Both the position numbers and the translations under genes were made by a program. Below, piece by piece: positions 1-8,413 of a DNA stretch of 64,000 bases. The notes below the pieces were generated by a model. It was given only the letters and a program-made list of their open reading frames with translations, did not search any database and was not told the origin of the DNA. Source of the stretch: DSWT01 sp036845725 (GTDB lineage: Bacteria > Chloroflexota > Anaerolineae > B4-G1 > SLSP01); the NCBI GenBank assembly GCA_036845725.1, contig DAIUDK010000006.1, forward strand, positions 7,503-71,502. Reading direction: 5' to 3'. The stretch's first letter is position 1. Each line of letters starts with the position of its first letter.

Positions 1-79
1 GTTCTTTATCCTGCTCTTCTACCTGCCGTTTGCGATCAAGGATATGCGGCACAAGAAGAAAAATCAATCAGTAGATTAA
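1..79 (+). CDS. C-terminal end of a membrane protein (partial)
   Basis: A reading frame enters from the left edge (first complete codon at base 2) and stops with TAA at 77-79. The 25 visible residues begin with a hydrophobic stretch (FFILLFYLPFA) and end in a basic tail (HKKKNQ). This fits a last transmembrane helix followed by a short cytoplasmic positive tail. Nothing more can be said about function because the gene lies outside the window. Confidence 0.5.
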   Translation, partial: FFILLFYLPFAIKDMRHKKKNQSVD

Positions 80-126
80 GCATATTTAGCAGATTAAAAT
101 CTGCCTAAAAAGCCAAATCTGCTGAC
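71..126. repeat. GCAGATT-word intergenic repeat
   Basis: AGCAGATT (88-95) is followed by its complement AATCTGC (98-104) and again by AATCTGCTGAC (116-126). The same words in both orientations recur at 51126-51202. The element sits directly in front of the dihydrouridine synthase start. It belongs to a set of short-word intergenic repeats seen in several gaps of this window. Confidence 0.5.
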
Positions 127-135
127 AGACAAACG

Positions 136-1104
136 ATGAACGATACCCTCACATTTTCCATCCGCGACCTGCCCATCCACGGGCCGCTGATCCTCGCGCC
201 GCTGTCAGGCTACAACGACCAGCCGTTCCGCCGCCTGTGCCTGGAGTTCGGTGCGGCGCTGGTCTACACGGGCCTGCTCTCAGCGAGTGCCATCCTCTAC
301 GGCTCGCAACGCTCGAATGAAATGCTGCGATTCCATCCCGACGAACACCCCCTGGCGTGCCAGCTCTTCGGCAGCGACGCCGATATGCTGGCGAAGGCCG
401 CACGCACCGTCGAAGCGTTGGGCATCGACGTGCTGGACTTCAACATGGGCTGCGCCGAACCGAAGATCGTCAAAGGCGGCCACGGCGCGGCGCTGCTCAA
501 GGACCCGGCGCAGATTGGGCGTATTGTGACGCGGCTCGTCAACACCGTGCGCGTCCCGGTCACCGGCAAGATTCGCCTGGGGTGGGACGCCGGTTCGCGC
601 AACTACATGGAAGTCGCCCGCATCTTGGAGGACAACGGCGCAGCGATGATCGCTGTCCACGGGCGCACCGCCGACCAGCAATATACCGGTCTCGCCGACT
701 GGAACGCCATCGCCGAGGTCAAACAGGCGGTACACATCCCCGTCATCGCCAGCGGCGACGTGAAATGCGCCGCCGACATCCCCCGCATCCAGGCACACAC
801 CGGCTGCGACGGCGTGATGATCGGGCGCGCTGCCATCGGCAACCCGTGGATTTTCCAGCGCCGCGAGGGGCACGGCCGCGACCTGCCCGACATCCCCTGG
901 ACAGAACGTGTGCCGGTCATTATGAAACACCTGCGCCGCATGGTGGACTTCCACGGTGAAGTCCAGGGCCACCGCCGTTTCCGCAAACACCTGCGCCGCT
1001 ATCTCACCAACACAGACATCAGCCGCCGGCAGCGCAACGTCTTTCTGCACTGCGAGGAGTTGGAGACATTCACAGCTTTGCTGAAGAGCGTTGTGGGCGT
1101 ATAA
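136..1104 (+). CDS. dus: tRNA-dihydrouridine synthase (Dus family)
   Basis: This 322-residue protein is predicted to reduce uridines in the tRNA D-loop to dihydrouridine using FMN and NADPH, in the cytoplasm. The N-terminal half is an FMN-binding TIM barrel, with the opening strand ILAPLSGYNDQPFR in the place of the usual MAGVTDxPFR. The family signature NMGCAEPKIVKGGHGAALL carries the catalytic Cys at about residue 106. Further FMN-contact motifs are GKIRLGWD, HGRTADQQYTG, IASGDV and GCDGVMIGRAAIGNPWIF. The C-terminal helical domain (from about residue 245) binds tRNA in this family. Which uridine it modifies cannot be decided from the sequence. No good ribosome binding site precedes the ATG, so the start is the weakest part of the call. 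Confidence 0.9.
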   Translation: MNDTLTFSIRDLPIHGPLILAPLSGYNDQPFRRLCLEFGAALVYTGLLSASAILYGSQRSNEMLRFHPDEHPLACQLFGSDADMLAKAARTVEALGIDVLDFNMGCAEPKIVKGGHGAALLKDPAQIGRIVTRLVNTVRVPVTGKIRLGWDAGSRNYMEVARILEDNGAAMIAVHGRTADQQYTGLADWNAIAEVKQAVHIPVIASGDVKCAADIPRIQAHTGCDGVMIGRAAIGNPWIFQRREGHGRDLPDIPWTERVPVIMKHLRRMVDFHGEVQGHRRFRKHLRRYLTNTDISRRQRNVFLHCEELETFTALLKSVVGV

Positions 1105-1159
1105 TCCTTCCAACATTATCAGGTATCTCTTCCGAGGTCTGTCAATAGACAGTTGCAAA

Positions 1160-1187
1160 TTCACACGTTGTGTGCTACCCTTATAGT
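1160..1187 (+). promoter_or_regulatory. Possible promoter of the PPTPP-linker protein
   Basis: TTCACA (1160-1165) and TATAGT (1182-1187) are separated by 16 bases, about 57 bases before the ATG at 1244. A clear ribosome binding site GGGAGGG lies at about 1229-1235. The hexamers are only moderate matches to sigma-70 consensus. Confidence 0.35.
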
Positions 1188-1243
1188 TGAAACAGCCTGC
1201 CAGGGCTGGTAAGTTAACTTGAACGATAGGGAGGGTAAAAACA

Positions 1244-2287
1244 ATGAACCTGTTGAAGAATCCCAATTTCGATGAAGGCCATTACCATCAGGATAACATC
1301 CCTGAAATCGTGGTGCCCAACCATTGGTACCTCTACTGGATCGACAAGCAAGTCTTCAAGGGCGGAGGAGGCGTGGCCTACCGGCCGGAATCGGTCGTAT
1401 GGAACATCAAGGACGCTCCCGCGCACGAGCAGCCCCTCTTCTTTTTGAGCGGCAACTACTGCTGGAAGATCTTCAAGGCCAGTGCCCCTGTCTACTATGC
1501 CGCGACGCAAGCCGTTTCTGGTCTCACGCCGGGCGCGACCTATCGCTTCAACGCCAAAGTCTATCCCGACATCGTGACCGGCCATGCAGGCGGGAAGAAA
1601 GTGCGCCCAGGGGATATATGGGCCGCCGAGTCCCGCGCCGGGTGGAGTACGCCGAACACGCCCTGGCCTCGCTCAGAGGACGGCGATGTGAACTGGAGCG
1701 AGTGGTTCAATATGAATAACCAGAACTTTGTCTTCGGCAAGTACAACGACGTGTGGGTGGAGTTCGAGGCACCCGCCAGCGGTGAAGTTCGCGTCTGGGT
1801 GGAGTGTAAGGCGAAGTGGGGCTTCGAGAACAACTGGTTTATGGATTCTTTTTCCCTCGAACAGGTCGGTGGGCCAACCGAGCCGGTCCCGCCGATCAAG
1901 CCGATAGAGCCGCCCACGCCGCCTGTGAAACCACCCACGCCACCAATCAAGCCACCCACCCCGCCCGTCGAACCGCCCGGACGCGGCGCGCCGAGAGAGC
2001 AATACGCGCGCACCTACATCCTGCTCCCGGAAAGCATCTCACTGGAAATGGCCCAGATTGTGTTTAAATTGGCGTACAAACGCCACTGGACCGTCGGCTT
2101 CTCGCCAGACGACGCCGGCGTCGGCGATCTGGAAGTGCGCCGGGTGATTTGCGTCAGCCCGGAAAAGATCGGCACCGGCCTGGATCAAGTATGGTACGAC
2201 ATCTACTATCCTGGTGTCATCTTCACGCCGATCACATCCGTCGCCAGCGCAGCCGATTTGGAGCAGAAGTTGACGGCCCTGGCCTAG
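1244..2287 (+). CDS. Hypothetical two-domain protein with PPTPPxK linker
   Basis: I do not recognise this 347-residue protein. Residues 1 to about 205 open with NLLKNPNFDEG, a pattern common at the start of carbohydrate-binding-like beta-sandwich modules. This part is rich in Trp and Tyr (WYLYWIDK, WFNMNNQNF, WVECKAKWGF), so a sugar- or surface-binding jelly roll is plausible. Residues about 212-245 form a proline linker with three seven-residue repeats PPTPPxK/E (bases 1910-1972). The last 95 residues form a separate domain with strands and helices (YILLPESISLEMAQIVFKL, DLEVRRVICVSPEKIG). There is no classical signal peptide, so secretion is unclear. The start is supported by GGGAGGG nine bases upstream. 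Function is unknown; the binding-module idea is inference. Confidence 0.75.
   Translation: MNLLKNPNFDEGHYHQDNIPEIVVPNHWYLYWIDKQVFKGGGGVAYRPESVVWNIKDAPAHEQPLFFLSGNYCWKIFKASAPVYYAATQAVSGLTPGATYRFNAKVYPDIVTGHAGGKKVRPGDIWAAESRAGWSTPNTPWPRSEDGDVNWSEWFNMNNQNFVFGKYNDVWVEFEAPASGEVRVWVECKAKWGFENNWFMDSFSLEQVGGPTEPVPPIKPIEPPTPPVKPPTPPIKPPTPPVEPPGRGAPREQYARTYILLPESISLEMAQIVFKLAYKRHWTVGFSPDDAGVGDLEVRRVICVSPEKIGTGLDQVWYDIYYPGVIFTPITSVASAADLEQKLTALA
1910..1972 (+). repeat. Three 21-bp repeats coding PPTPPxK/E
   Basis: Three consecutive 21-base units encode PPTPPVK, PPTPPIK and PPTPPVE. They form the stiff proline linker between the two domains of the 1244-2287 protein. Third-position differences between units show an older duplication rather than a fresh one. 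Confidence 0.8.
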
Positions 2288-2323
2288 CCGGAGCCAGGCC
2301 TTTGGAGCCTTGTCGATAACGCA

Positions 2324-2352
2324 CAGCCGCCCGATTCAACGCCGGGCGGCTG
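2324..2352 (+). terminator. Hairpin after the PPTPP-linker gene
   Basis: CAGCCGCCCG (2324-2333) and CGGGCGGCTG (2343-2352) form a perfect 10-bp GC-rich stem with a 9-base loop, 37 bases after the stop codon. No T-run follows, so it may stop transcription weakly or protect the 3' end. Confidence 0.55.
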
Positions 2353-2372
2353 CATCTTGAATGAGGACGAAA

Positions 2373-2403
2373 TTGTAGCACGGGCGTCTCGCCCGCGCTA
2401 CAA
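2373..2403. repeat. GTAGCxCGGGCG inverted repeat
   Basis: TTGTAGCACGGGCG (2373-2386) and CGCCCGCGCTACAA (2390-2403) form a 14-bp stem with one A-C mismatch and a 3-base loop. It ends 10 bases before the AGAGAGG ribosome binding site of the peptidase gene. It may be a small dispersed repeat or a 5'-leader hairpin. Confidence 0.5.
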
Positions 2404-2429
2404 CAACACTTACAGAGAGGATACGTTTG

Positions 2430-4604
2430 ATGAAATCAACCGCCACTCGCCTAACGCCAGAAGATGTCGCCCGTTATCCCCTGCCGGGCATGGCGATCCC
2501 CAACACGTTCGCCTTCAGCGCCGACGATAAGCGGATCATCTATTTGCACAGCGCGGAAGGGACACTCACCCAGCAGCTCTATGCCTGTGACGTGGAAACC
2601 GGCGCCGTCTGGCAGCTCGTCATGCCGCCGGGCGCGGGCGATCAGGAGCAGACGCTGTCGCTGGAAGAGAAGCTGCGCCGCGAGCGCGCCCGCTCCCTCG
2701 CCGTGGGCGTGACGCGCTATGCGCTCGCCAAGCAAGGTTTCCGCGTGCTCGTGCCGCTCAAAGGCGGCATCTACGTACAGGATGACGAAAAGGACACCAC
2801 CTCACTCCGCCAAATCGTCGGCAACGAGGGCGGCCCGGCGCTCGACCCGCAGCTTTCGCCGGACGGCAACACCGTCGCCTACGTGAAAGATGCCGAACTC
2901 TACGTCGTCTCCGCCGAGGGCGGCGATCCGGTGCAAGTGACCGAGGGCGCGCGCGACGCTGGACGCACGCACGGCCTCGCCGAGTACATCGCGCAGGAAG
3001 AGATGGGCCGCAACCAGGGATTCTGGTGGTCGCCGGATGGCCGCTGGCTGGCGTTCGCCGAAGTGGACGAGACGCACATTCCCGTGTACCGCATCGTCCA
3101 CCAGGGGGAGGATCAGACCGGCGAGGGCGCGCAGGAAGATCACCGCTACCCCTTCGCCGGGCAGGCCAACGCGAAAGTACGGCTGGGTGTCGTCTCTGTG
3201 GATGGTGGGACGCCGGTGTGGATGGATTTGGGCGAGACGGGGCGCGAAACGCACGACATCTATCTGGCCTGCGTCCTCTGGCAGCCTGACGGTCGCCTCA
3301 TCGCGCAAATCGAGAACCGCGAACAGACCGAACTACGGCTACTGCGCTTCGATCCGCAAACCGGTGAAGGGCAAACGCTCCTCACCGAGAACAGCGAGGT
3401 GTGGATCAACCTGCACGATATGCTCACGCCGCTCAAGGACGGGCGTTTCGTGTGGGCCTCGGAGCGCACGGGATTTCGCCACCTCTACCTGTATGGCAAC
3501 GACGGCCAGAGGCTCCGCCAACTGACGGACGGTGCGTGGATGGTGGACACGCTCGCCGGCATCGATGAGGAACGCGGGCTGGTCTACTTCACCGCGACGT
3601 TAGAGCACCCCACCGAGCAGCACCTCTACGTCGTCCCGCTGGACGGCGGAGCGCCGCGCCGGCTCACCCACGAACCGGGGATGCACGCCGTCACGCTGGA
3701 TCACGCCCAACGGCGCTTCATCGACGTCCACAGCGCGCCGGAAACGCCGCCCACGGTCACGCTGCGCGATCTCGCGGATGGCGCGCTGCTGCGCGTCCTC
3801 TATGACACGCCTGATCCGCGCGTCTCGGCGTTGGGACTACCCGCGCCCGAGATCGTCGCGTTCCAGAACTGCAACGGCGACACGCTGTACGGCGCGCTGT
3901 ACTTCCCACCGGCAGAATTAGGGCCGGGGCCGTATCCGGTCATCGTCAACGTCTACGGCGGGCCGCACGCGCAGCGTGTGACGTGCAACTGGGCGGTCAC
4001 GGTGGATATGCGGGCGCAATACCTGAGTAGCCTGGGGTATCTGGTGTTCAAGGTGGACAATCGCGGCAGCGCGCGGCGAGGTCTGGCCTTCGAAGGCGCG
4101 CTCAAGCACAACATGGGCGACCTCGAAGTGCAAGATCAGGTCGATGGCGTGAAGTGGCTCGTCGGGCAGGGGCTGGCAGACCCGGCCCGCGTCGGCATCT
4201 ACGGGTGGAGCTACGGCGGCTACATGGCGGCGATGTGTCTGGCCCGCGCGCCGGAGACGTTCAAAGTCGCCGTGGCAGGCGCGCCCGTCACCCACTGGGA
4301 CGGCTACGACACGCACTACACCGAGCGCTACATGGGCACGCCGCAGTCAAATCCGGGGGGCTACGCGGTCAGCAACGTGATGGCGCACGTGGACAAGATG
4401 CAGGGTAAACTGCTGCTCGTCCACGGCCTCATCGACGAGAACGTGCACTTCCGCCACACCGCGCGGCTCATCAACGCTCTTATCCACGCGCGCAAGCCTT
4501 ACGAGCTATTGCTCTTCCCCGACGAGCGCCACACCCCCCGTAGCCTAGCCGACCGCATCTATATGGAAGAGCGCGTGCGGGACTTCTTTCTCGAGCATTT
4601 GTAG
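2430..4604 (+). CDS. S9 family peptidase (dipeptidyl-peptidase IV type)
   Basis: This 724-residue serine peptidase has two parts. Residues up to about 480 form a beta-propeller with repeated blades (FAFSADDKRIIYL, PQLSPDGNTVAYV, WWSPDGRWLAFAEVDE), as in the DPP IV N-terminal domain. The C-terminal alpha/beta hydrolase domain has Ser594 in GWSYGGYM, Asp669 in HGLIDENVHF and His701 in DERHTP. The motif DNRGSARRG is typical of the S9B subfamily. Family members remove dipeptides, often after Pro or Ala, from peptide N-termini. No signal peptide is seen, so it is probably cytoplasmic. A TTG at 2427 is also in frame, but the AGAGAGG site (2414-2420) is better spaced for the ATG at 2430. Exact substrate preference is not visible. 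Confidence 0.92.
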   Translation: MKSTATRLTPEDVARYPLPGMAIPNTFAFSADDKRIIYLHSAEGTLTQQLYACDVETGAVWQLVMPPGAGDQEQTLSLEEKLRRERARSLAVGVTRYALAKQGFRVLVPLKGGIYVQDDEKDTTSLRQIVGNEGGPALDPQLSPDGNTVAYVKDAELYVVSAEGGDPVQVTEGARDAGRTHGLAEYIAQEEMGRNQGFWWSPDGRWLAFAEVDETHIPVYRIVHQGEDQTGEGAQEDHRYPFAGQANAKVRLGVVSVDGGTPVWMDLGETGRETHDIYLACVLWQPDGRLIAQIENREQTELRLLRFDPQTGEGQTLLTENSEVWINLHDMLTPLKDGRFVWASERTGFRHLYLYGNDGQRLRQLTDGAWMVDTLAGIDEERGLVYFTATLEHPTEQHLYVVPLDGGAPRRLTHEPGMHAVTLDHAQRRFIDVHSAPETPPTVTLRDLADGALLRVLYDTPDPRVSALGLPAPEIVAFQNCNGDTLYGALYFPPAELGPGPYPVIVNVYGGPHAQRVTCNWAVTVDMRAQYLSSLGYLVFKVDNRGSARRGLAFEGALKHNMGDLEVQDQVDGVKWLVGQGLADPARVGIYGWSYGGYMAAMCLARAPETFKVAVAGAPVTHWDGYDTHYTERYMGTPQSNPGGYAVSNVMAHVDKMQGKLLLVHGLIDENVHFRHTARLINALIHARKPYELLLFPDERHTPRSLADRIYMEERVRDFFLEHL

Positions 4605-4619
4605 CCGGCGTACCAACCA

Positions 4620-4651
4620 AAACCGGCTCATCTTTGTAGATAAGCCGGTTT
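4620..4651. terminator. Bidirectional terminator hairpin
   Basis: AAACCGGCT (4620-4628) pairs with AGCCGGTTT (4643-4651) around a 14-base loop. It lies between the converging S9 peptidase gene and the APH-like gene, and A/T-rich arm ends allow use from both sides. Confidence 0.7.
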
Positions 4652-4675
4652 GCATGGTATGGAATTGATCGTGAC

Positions 4676-5692
4676 CTACATCCCGTTATACATCTGATCC
4701 GACTTACGGGCCATTTCTATCGTGCCACCGGGCAAGAAATTCGACATCAAATAGTGGAGAGATTGCTCGCGATCTTCACCACCCTCGGCTGTCAGTAACA
4801 GTTCCTCACAGTAGACGGCGATGTCTACGACAATCCGCTCGTAGCGATAGTACGGCAACGCGAGTGGATCGATCTCCGTTTGACCATAGCCTCGGTAAAA
4901 CGACTGCTCCTCTTCCTGCGCGCCGCCGCTGATAAACCCTTGCGCCCCACCGATAAACATCAAATCGCGCTCTTTGGGGGCCAGAATCGGGTCGTCCCAG
5001 TCGACGATGTAAAATGCACCGTTTCCATCGATCAGGATGTTACCGGCGTGAATGTCAGAATGACATAGCACAAATTCCAGGGATTGGTGCTGCAGGGATT
5101 GCGCTAATGTTTCCGCCCGTTGGACCAGGAAGAGAATCTCGTCACGTTTGAGTCTCAAAAACGCGGCCAATTTGGCGGCCACGGGGTCATCGATGATCTC
5201 ATCCAACCGCCCCAGAAACATCTTGACGGTTTCGCGCCACCGTGGCGCATAGGTTTCGCGCCGGATAGATTCGGTCAGCGTCGAAGGCACATCGAGGGTA
5301 TGAATCTGCTTGAGCGCTTCACCGAATTCGTGCCACTGCTGCGCCGATAACGCGACTTCATACCCATCACGGCCATCCACAAAGGGATAGAGAATGACTT
5401 TGAAGTCATCCAAACGTGCCCGGAGTTGCCCGGTTTTGGTCGGTAAGGGCGCGATGATCTGCTTGATACCTTGGTCACGTAGAAACCTGGGTAAAGTTAC
5501 GGATGTCTCATCAAAGATACCCTTCCGCAGTTTCAGAAAGTATGGCGTTTGATCGCCGGCAATGACACGATAGACGGCCGTATTCGAATCGGCCCCCAGC
5601 GGGAGAAATGTAACCTGTACGACAGCCATCCCATAGGCATCTTGCAAACAGGTGAAGATTTTTTCCTCTCGGAGATCAGGTTTTTCCAGCAT
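4676..5692 (-). CDS. Aminoglycoside phosphotransferase, APH(9)/spectinomycin-kinase-like
   Basis: The protein (338 residues) has a protein-kinase-like fold and is predicted to transfer phosphate from ATP to a small-molecule hydroxyl. The ATP lysine is probably Lys54 in YFLKLRKG. The catalytic loop is HSDIHAGN at 211-218 (Asp213, His215, Asn218), and the metal-binding Asp is in IVDWDDP near 231. The segment PILAPKERDLMFIGG and the blocks LGADSNTAVY, GIKQIIAPLPT and PRWRETVK closely resemble what I recall of the Legionella spectinomycin kinase APH(9)-Ia. Length also matches that enzyme (about 330). Resistance is inference; a house-keeping metabolite kinase is possible. It sits 31 bases after ldh on the same strand and may be co-transcribed with it. 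Confidence 0.85.
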   Translation of the reverse strand: MLEKPDLREEKIFTCLQDAYGMAVVQVTFLPLGADSNTAVYRVIAGDQTPYFLKLRKGIFDETSVTLPRFLRDQGIKQIIAPLPTKTGQLRARLDDFKVILYPFVDGRDGYEVALSAQQWHEFGEALKQIHTLDVPSTLTESIRRETYAPRWRETVKMFLGRLDEIIDDPVAAKLAAFLRLKRDEILFLVQRAETLAQSLQHQSLEFVLCHSDIHAGNILIDGNGAFYIVDWDDPILAPKERDLMFIGGAQGFISGGAQEEEQSFYRGYGQTEIDPLALPYYRYERIVVDIAVYCEELLLTAEGGEDREQSLHYLMSNFLPGGTIEMARKSDQMYNGM

Positions 5693-5723
5693 AGGTACGC
5701 ATACTCACCGCTTGCGAACTCTC

Positions 5724-6689
5724 TCACTTTGCCAGGCCAAGTTCTCCAATGGCCTTTTGCAAAACGGCAGCCGACGCGAAGAGCGCTGCCTGCTCGTGTT
5801 CCGGGAGGGTACTCTCGATGATCCTCTCGACCCCGTGGGTCGACACGAGACAGGGCACACTGAGGCAAACATCCCGAAGCCCAAATTCGCCATCGAGTAA
5901 GGTGGAAACGGTGAGGACGCTGTTTTGCCCGCGTAAGGTCGCCCCTGCAATGCGCACCAGCGCCAGTCCGACCGCATAGGAAGTCGCCCCTTTATAATCG
6001 ATGATGTGATAAGCCGAGTCCCGAACCGCTTGCTGGATGCGGTCGCGTTCCGTTCCCCAGTCGGCGCAGTGACCACAAACCGGGCAGAACGCATCCATCT
6101 GCATACCGGCGACGTGCGTCATCGACCAAGCCACGAACTCGGTGTCCCCATGCTCGCCGAGTACATACCCGTGCACGTTATGGCTATCGACGCCGCAGCG
6201 TGTGCTCAGCAAATGGCGCAGGCGGGCGCTGTCCAAGACGGTGCCGGAACCGATGACACGCCCCCTCTCCCATCCCGTGGCCTCCAAGGCAACGTAGGTC
6301 ATCACATCCACCGGATTGGTGACGACCAACAACACGGCGGAGGAATTCTGGGCCAGGATGTCGGCAACCACGGCGCGCACGACGGCCGCATTCTTCTGCA
6401 GCAGTTGGAGCCGCGTTTCGCCCGGACGCTGCGCTATGCCTGCCGTGAGGACGATCAATCGCGCGTCGGCATAGTCGGAAGGGGCTCCGGTGCGAATGGA
6501 AACGGGAGGGAAGAACGGTTGCCCATGGGCCAGATCAAGGGCTTGTCCCTGGGACAGGCCCTCGTTCTTATCAATCAGGACAATCTCGTCGGCCAACCCG
6601 CTCTGTGCGAGCGCATAGGCAAAGGTCGCACCAACCGCGCCTGCGCCGACAATAGCCACCTTACGCCGATTGCTGGATAATGCGTTCAT
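5724..6689 (-). CDS. ldh: L-lactate dehydrogenase
   Basis: This 321-residue NAD-dependent enzyme interconverts pyruvate and L-lactate in the cytoplasm. The Rossmann motif GAGAVG is at 15-20, and the NAD-selecting acidic residue is Asp40. Gln87 in the mobile loop AQRPGETR marks a lactate rather than malate dehydrogenase, where an Arg would be expected. Asp153 and Arg156 in LDSARLR and the catalytic His180 in GEHGDTEF complete the active site. An unusual feature is CPVCGHC at 202-208, three cysteines spaced CxxCxxC on the helix after the active-site His. Length is normal for the family. It points the same way as the APH-like gene and may share a transcript with it. Confidence 0.93.
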   Translation of the reverse strand: MNALSSNRRKVAIVGAGAVGATFAYALAQSGLADEIVLIDKNEGLSQGQALDLAHGQPFFPPVSIRTGAPSDYADARLIVLTAGIAQRPGETRLQLLQKNAAVVRAVVADILAQNSSAVLLVVTNPVDVMTYVALEATGWERGRVIGSGTVLDSARLRHLLSTRCGVDSHNVHGYVLGEHGDTEFVAWSMTHVAGMQMDAFCPVCGHCADWGTERDRIQQAVRDSAYHIIDYKGATSYAVGLALVRIAGATLRGQNSVLTVSTLLDGEFGLRDVCLSVPCLVSTHGVERIIESTLPEHEQAALFASAAVLQKAIGELGLAK

Positions 6690-6731
6690 ACTGACCCCTT
6701 GTTCCGAACAAATGCCGGGTACGCAGCTGCC

Positions 6732-7712
6732 TTATTGTGGCTCTCCCTGAACATAGAGGCGGTAGTTCGTGTAAGGCACGTGCTTGATGGCCACATCAAA
6801 CGTCGCCGAGCCGTTCGCGGCGATGCTGTCCACAAGGATCGTCATTCCCGTGCTCACGATCTCGCCCTGCGCGTTGAGCAGCGCGCCGTTGACGGTCACG
6901 TTCTTCACCGCAAAGGGATTGGGGTTGCTCACCCGTCCCGTGATGTGCACATAGCCGACAGCGTCTTGATACCGTCCCGCCACCGTGAAGGTCAGCAGGG
7001 CGGCACCTCGGCTGGTCGGCGCGCCTTCCGGGTGCAAGATCACCGAAACCAGATTCTTGGACGTCGCCTCAACGACGAACGGGCACTCGTCGCCAGGGGC
7101 CAGCAACAGGCACGCCACGTTCGCCTTGATCGGCCCGTAGCGCGAGCCGTCGTCCGTGAAGAACGTCGCCACCACGCCTAACGCGGCATAGTTTTCGTCA
7201 GCATCGTTGCGCAGCGTGCCGGAGACACGGTAGCGATAGCCCTCCAACGCCTGGTTCGCGCTCACGTGAATGCTGAGCGGTGGGGCATAGTTGGGATCGT
7301 CGAGCAACGTCAACGCGCTGGAAGCTGTCACGGAAGGGGGTTGGGGCACAGCCGGCACCCCGGAGCCAACCGTCACTGCCCGCCGCGTCGCCGTCGGTTC
7401 GACGGCCGCAGCCGGTGGTGTGTCCGCCGCTTCCGTCGCCTGCAGCGTTTCTGTCGGCGGCGCAGCGGTTGGCGTAGGTGATGCGGTTGACGTCGGCGTG
7501 GGCGAAGACATCGGCGGCATCGTAGGCCACGACGTCGGTGTGGGGCGCGGCGTGTTGGTCACGACCGGAGCGGCGACCACAGGCGCAATTGCCGTCGCCG
7601 GCATGGCCTCTGTAGGCAGAGGCGTCTCAGTAGTGGATTTGCAGCCGGTGATAATCACTGCCATCACCAGCAGCAAACCGAGATGGGACAAAACACAGAA
7701 TCGGGATCGCAT
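6732..7712 (-). CDS. Lipoprotein with Thr-Pro linker and FxLYD-like domain
   Basis: This 326-residue protein starts with a lipoprotein signal peptide: basic start, hydrophobic core, and lipobox ITGC with Cys at about 24. A low-complexity Thr/Pro/Ala segment follows to about residue 115, a typical surface linker in Chloroflexota. The C-terminal 200 residues look like two beta-sandwich repeats (YRYRVSGTLRNDADENYAAL and YVHITGRVSNPNPFAVKNVT). These resemble the FxLYD-type domain of extracytoplasmic proteins. An in-frame ATG lies 24 bases upstream, but the AAGGAG site is inside that extension, so the start at 7712 is preferred. The function is unknown, probably a membrane-anchored ligand or scaffold protein. 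Confidence 0.75.
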   Translation of the reverse strand: MRSRFCVLSHLGLLLVMAVIITGCKSTTETPLPTEAMPATAIAPVVAAPVVTNTPRPTPTSWPTMPPMSSPTPTSTASPTPTAAPPTETLQATEAADTPPAAAVEPTATRRAVTVGSGVPAVPQPPSVTASSALTLLDDPNYAPPLSIHVSANQALEGYRYRVSGTLRNDADENYAALGVVATFFTDDGSRYGPIKANVACLLLAPGDECPFVVEATSKNLVSVILHPEGAPTSRGAALLTFTVAGRYQDAVGYVHITGRVSNPNPFAVKNVTVNGALLNAQGEIVSTGMTILVDSIAANGSATFDVAIKHVPYTNYRLYVQGEPQ

Positions 7713-7732
7713 ACATTTCTCCTTAATAGTTC

Positions 7733-8344
7733 TCATGCCAACCGCCGCAAAATGCGCTCCAGACGGACGGGATCGCGGCCCAGATAGTGCGCCAGGTAGC
7801 GCCCGGCTTCGAGGAAAAATTCCGCGCGCAATGCCTCCGGGCGCAGGCGCGCTGCCCGGTGCAGCGCCGTCGGAATCAGCTCATCGGCGGGCACATCGCG
7901 GTTGTCGAATAGCGCGCGCATAAAGTCCGGCGCAGCGGTGATATGGCGAACTTCATCCTTACTACATACGGTAATACGGTGCAAAATCATCGGCGGTTGC
8001 GGCGGTAAACCGTAATGATAACCGTCCTCATCACGGTAGCCGATAGCTGCCACCGCGATTTCTACCGGAATGGCACGGTTCTCCTGCTGGTCGCGGATGA
8101 TTTCCGTGTAGCGCGGATCATCTTCGATCACCGTCACCGCCAGGTTCTTGAGGAAGGGATCGTCCTGCAACGTGATGTTGTAGACCAATCCAATAAGATC
8201 CGCGCGCTGCTGCTGAATGGCGGCCCGCACGAACGTGCCGAACGTCGGCACATCCGGCTCCGGGATGCGCGACGCCACCACAAACCCGCGGATATCGGCC
8301 CGCAGGACGTTGCCTATCGTAATCACTCTGTCTGTTTCAACCAT
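7733..8344 (-). CDS. Hypothetical protein, possible HAS-barrel, NurA neighbour
   Basis: This 203-residue soluble protein lies 69 bases after nurA on the same strand, so the two are probably co-transcribed. Residues 1 to about 75 (RVITIGNVLRADIRGFVVAS, then DLIGLVYNITLQDDPFLKNL) alternate beta strands and resemble the N-terminal HAS barrel that HerA-type translocases use to contact NurA. No Walker motif is present, so it is not HerA itself. The C-terminal half is helical, with a repeated Arg/Leu pattern ending ERILRRLA. CAGGAG in front of the ATG supports the start. The HAS-barrel assignment is inference from pattern and context, not a firm family match. Confidence 0.6.
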   Translation of the reverse strand: MVETDRVITIGNVLRADIRGFVVASRIPEPDVPTFGTFVRAAIQQQRADLIGLVYNITLQDDPFLKNLAVTVIEDDPRYTEIIRDQQENRAIPVEIAVAAIGYRDEDGYHYGLPPQPPMILHRITVCSKDEVRHITAAPDFMRALFDNRDVPADELIPTALHRAARLRPEALRAEFFLEAGRYLAHYLGRDPVRLERILRRLA

Positions 8345-8413
8345 AAATTACTCCTGAAGAATCAGCGAATGGGCAAAACTACAAATCTCCAAATCTCCAA
8401 TTCCCCCCATTTT

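Noticed and set aside
280..1266. 328-codon frame antisense to dus
   Set aside because: Fully covered by a clear Dus gene on the other strand and without domain motifs.
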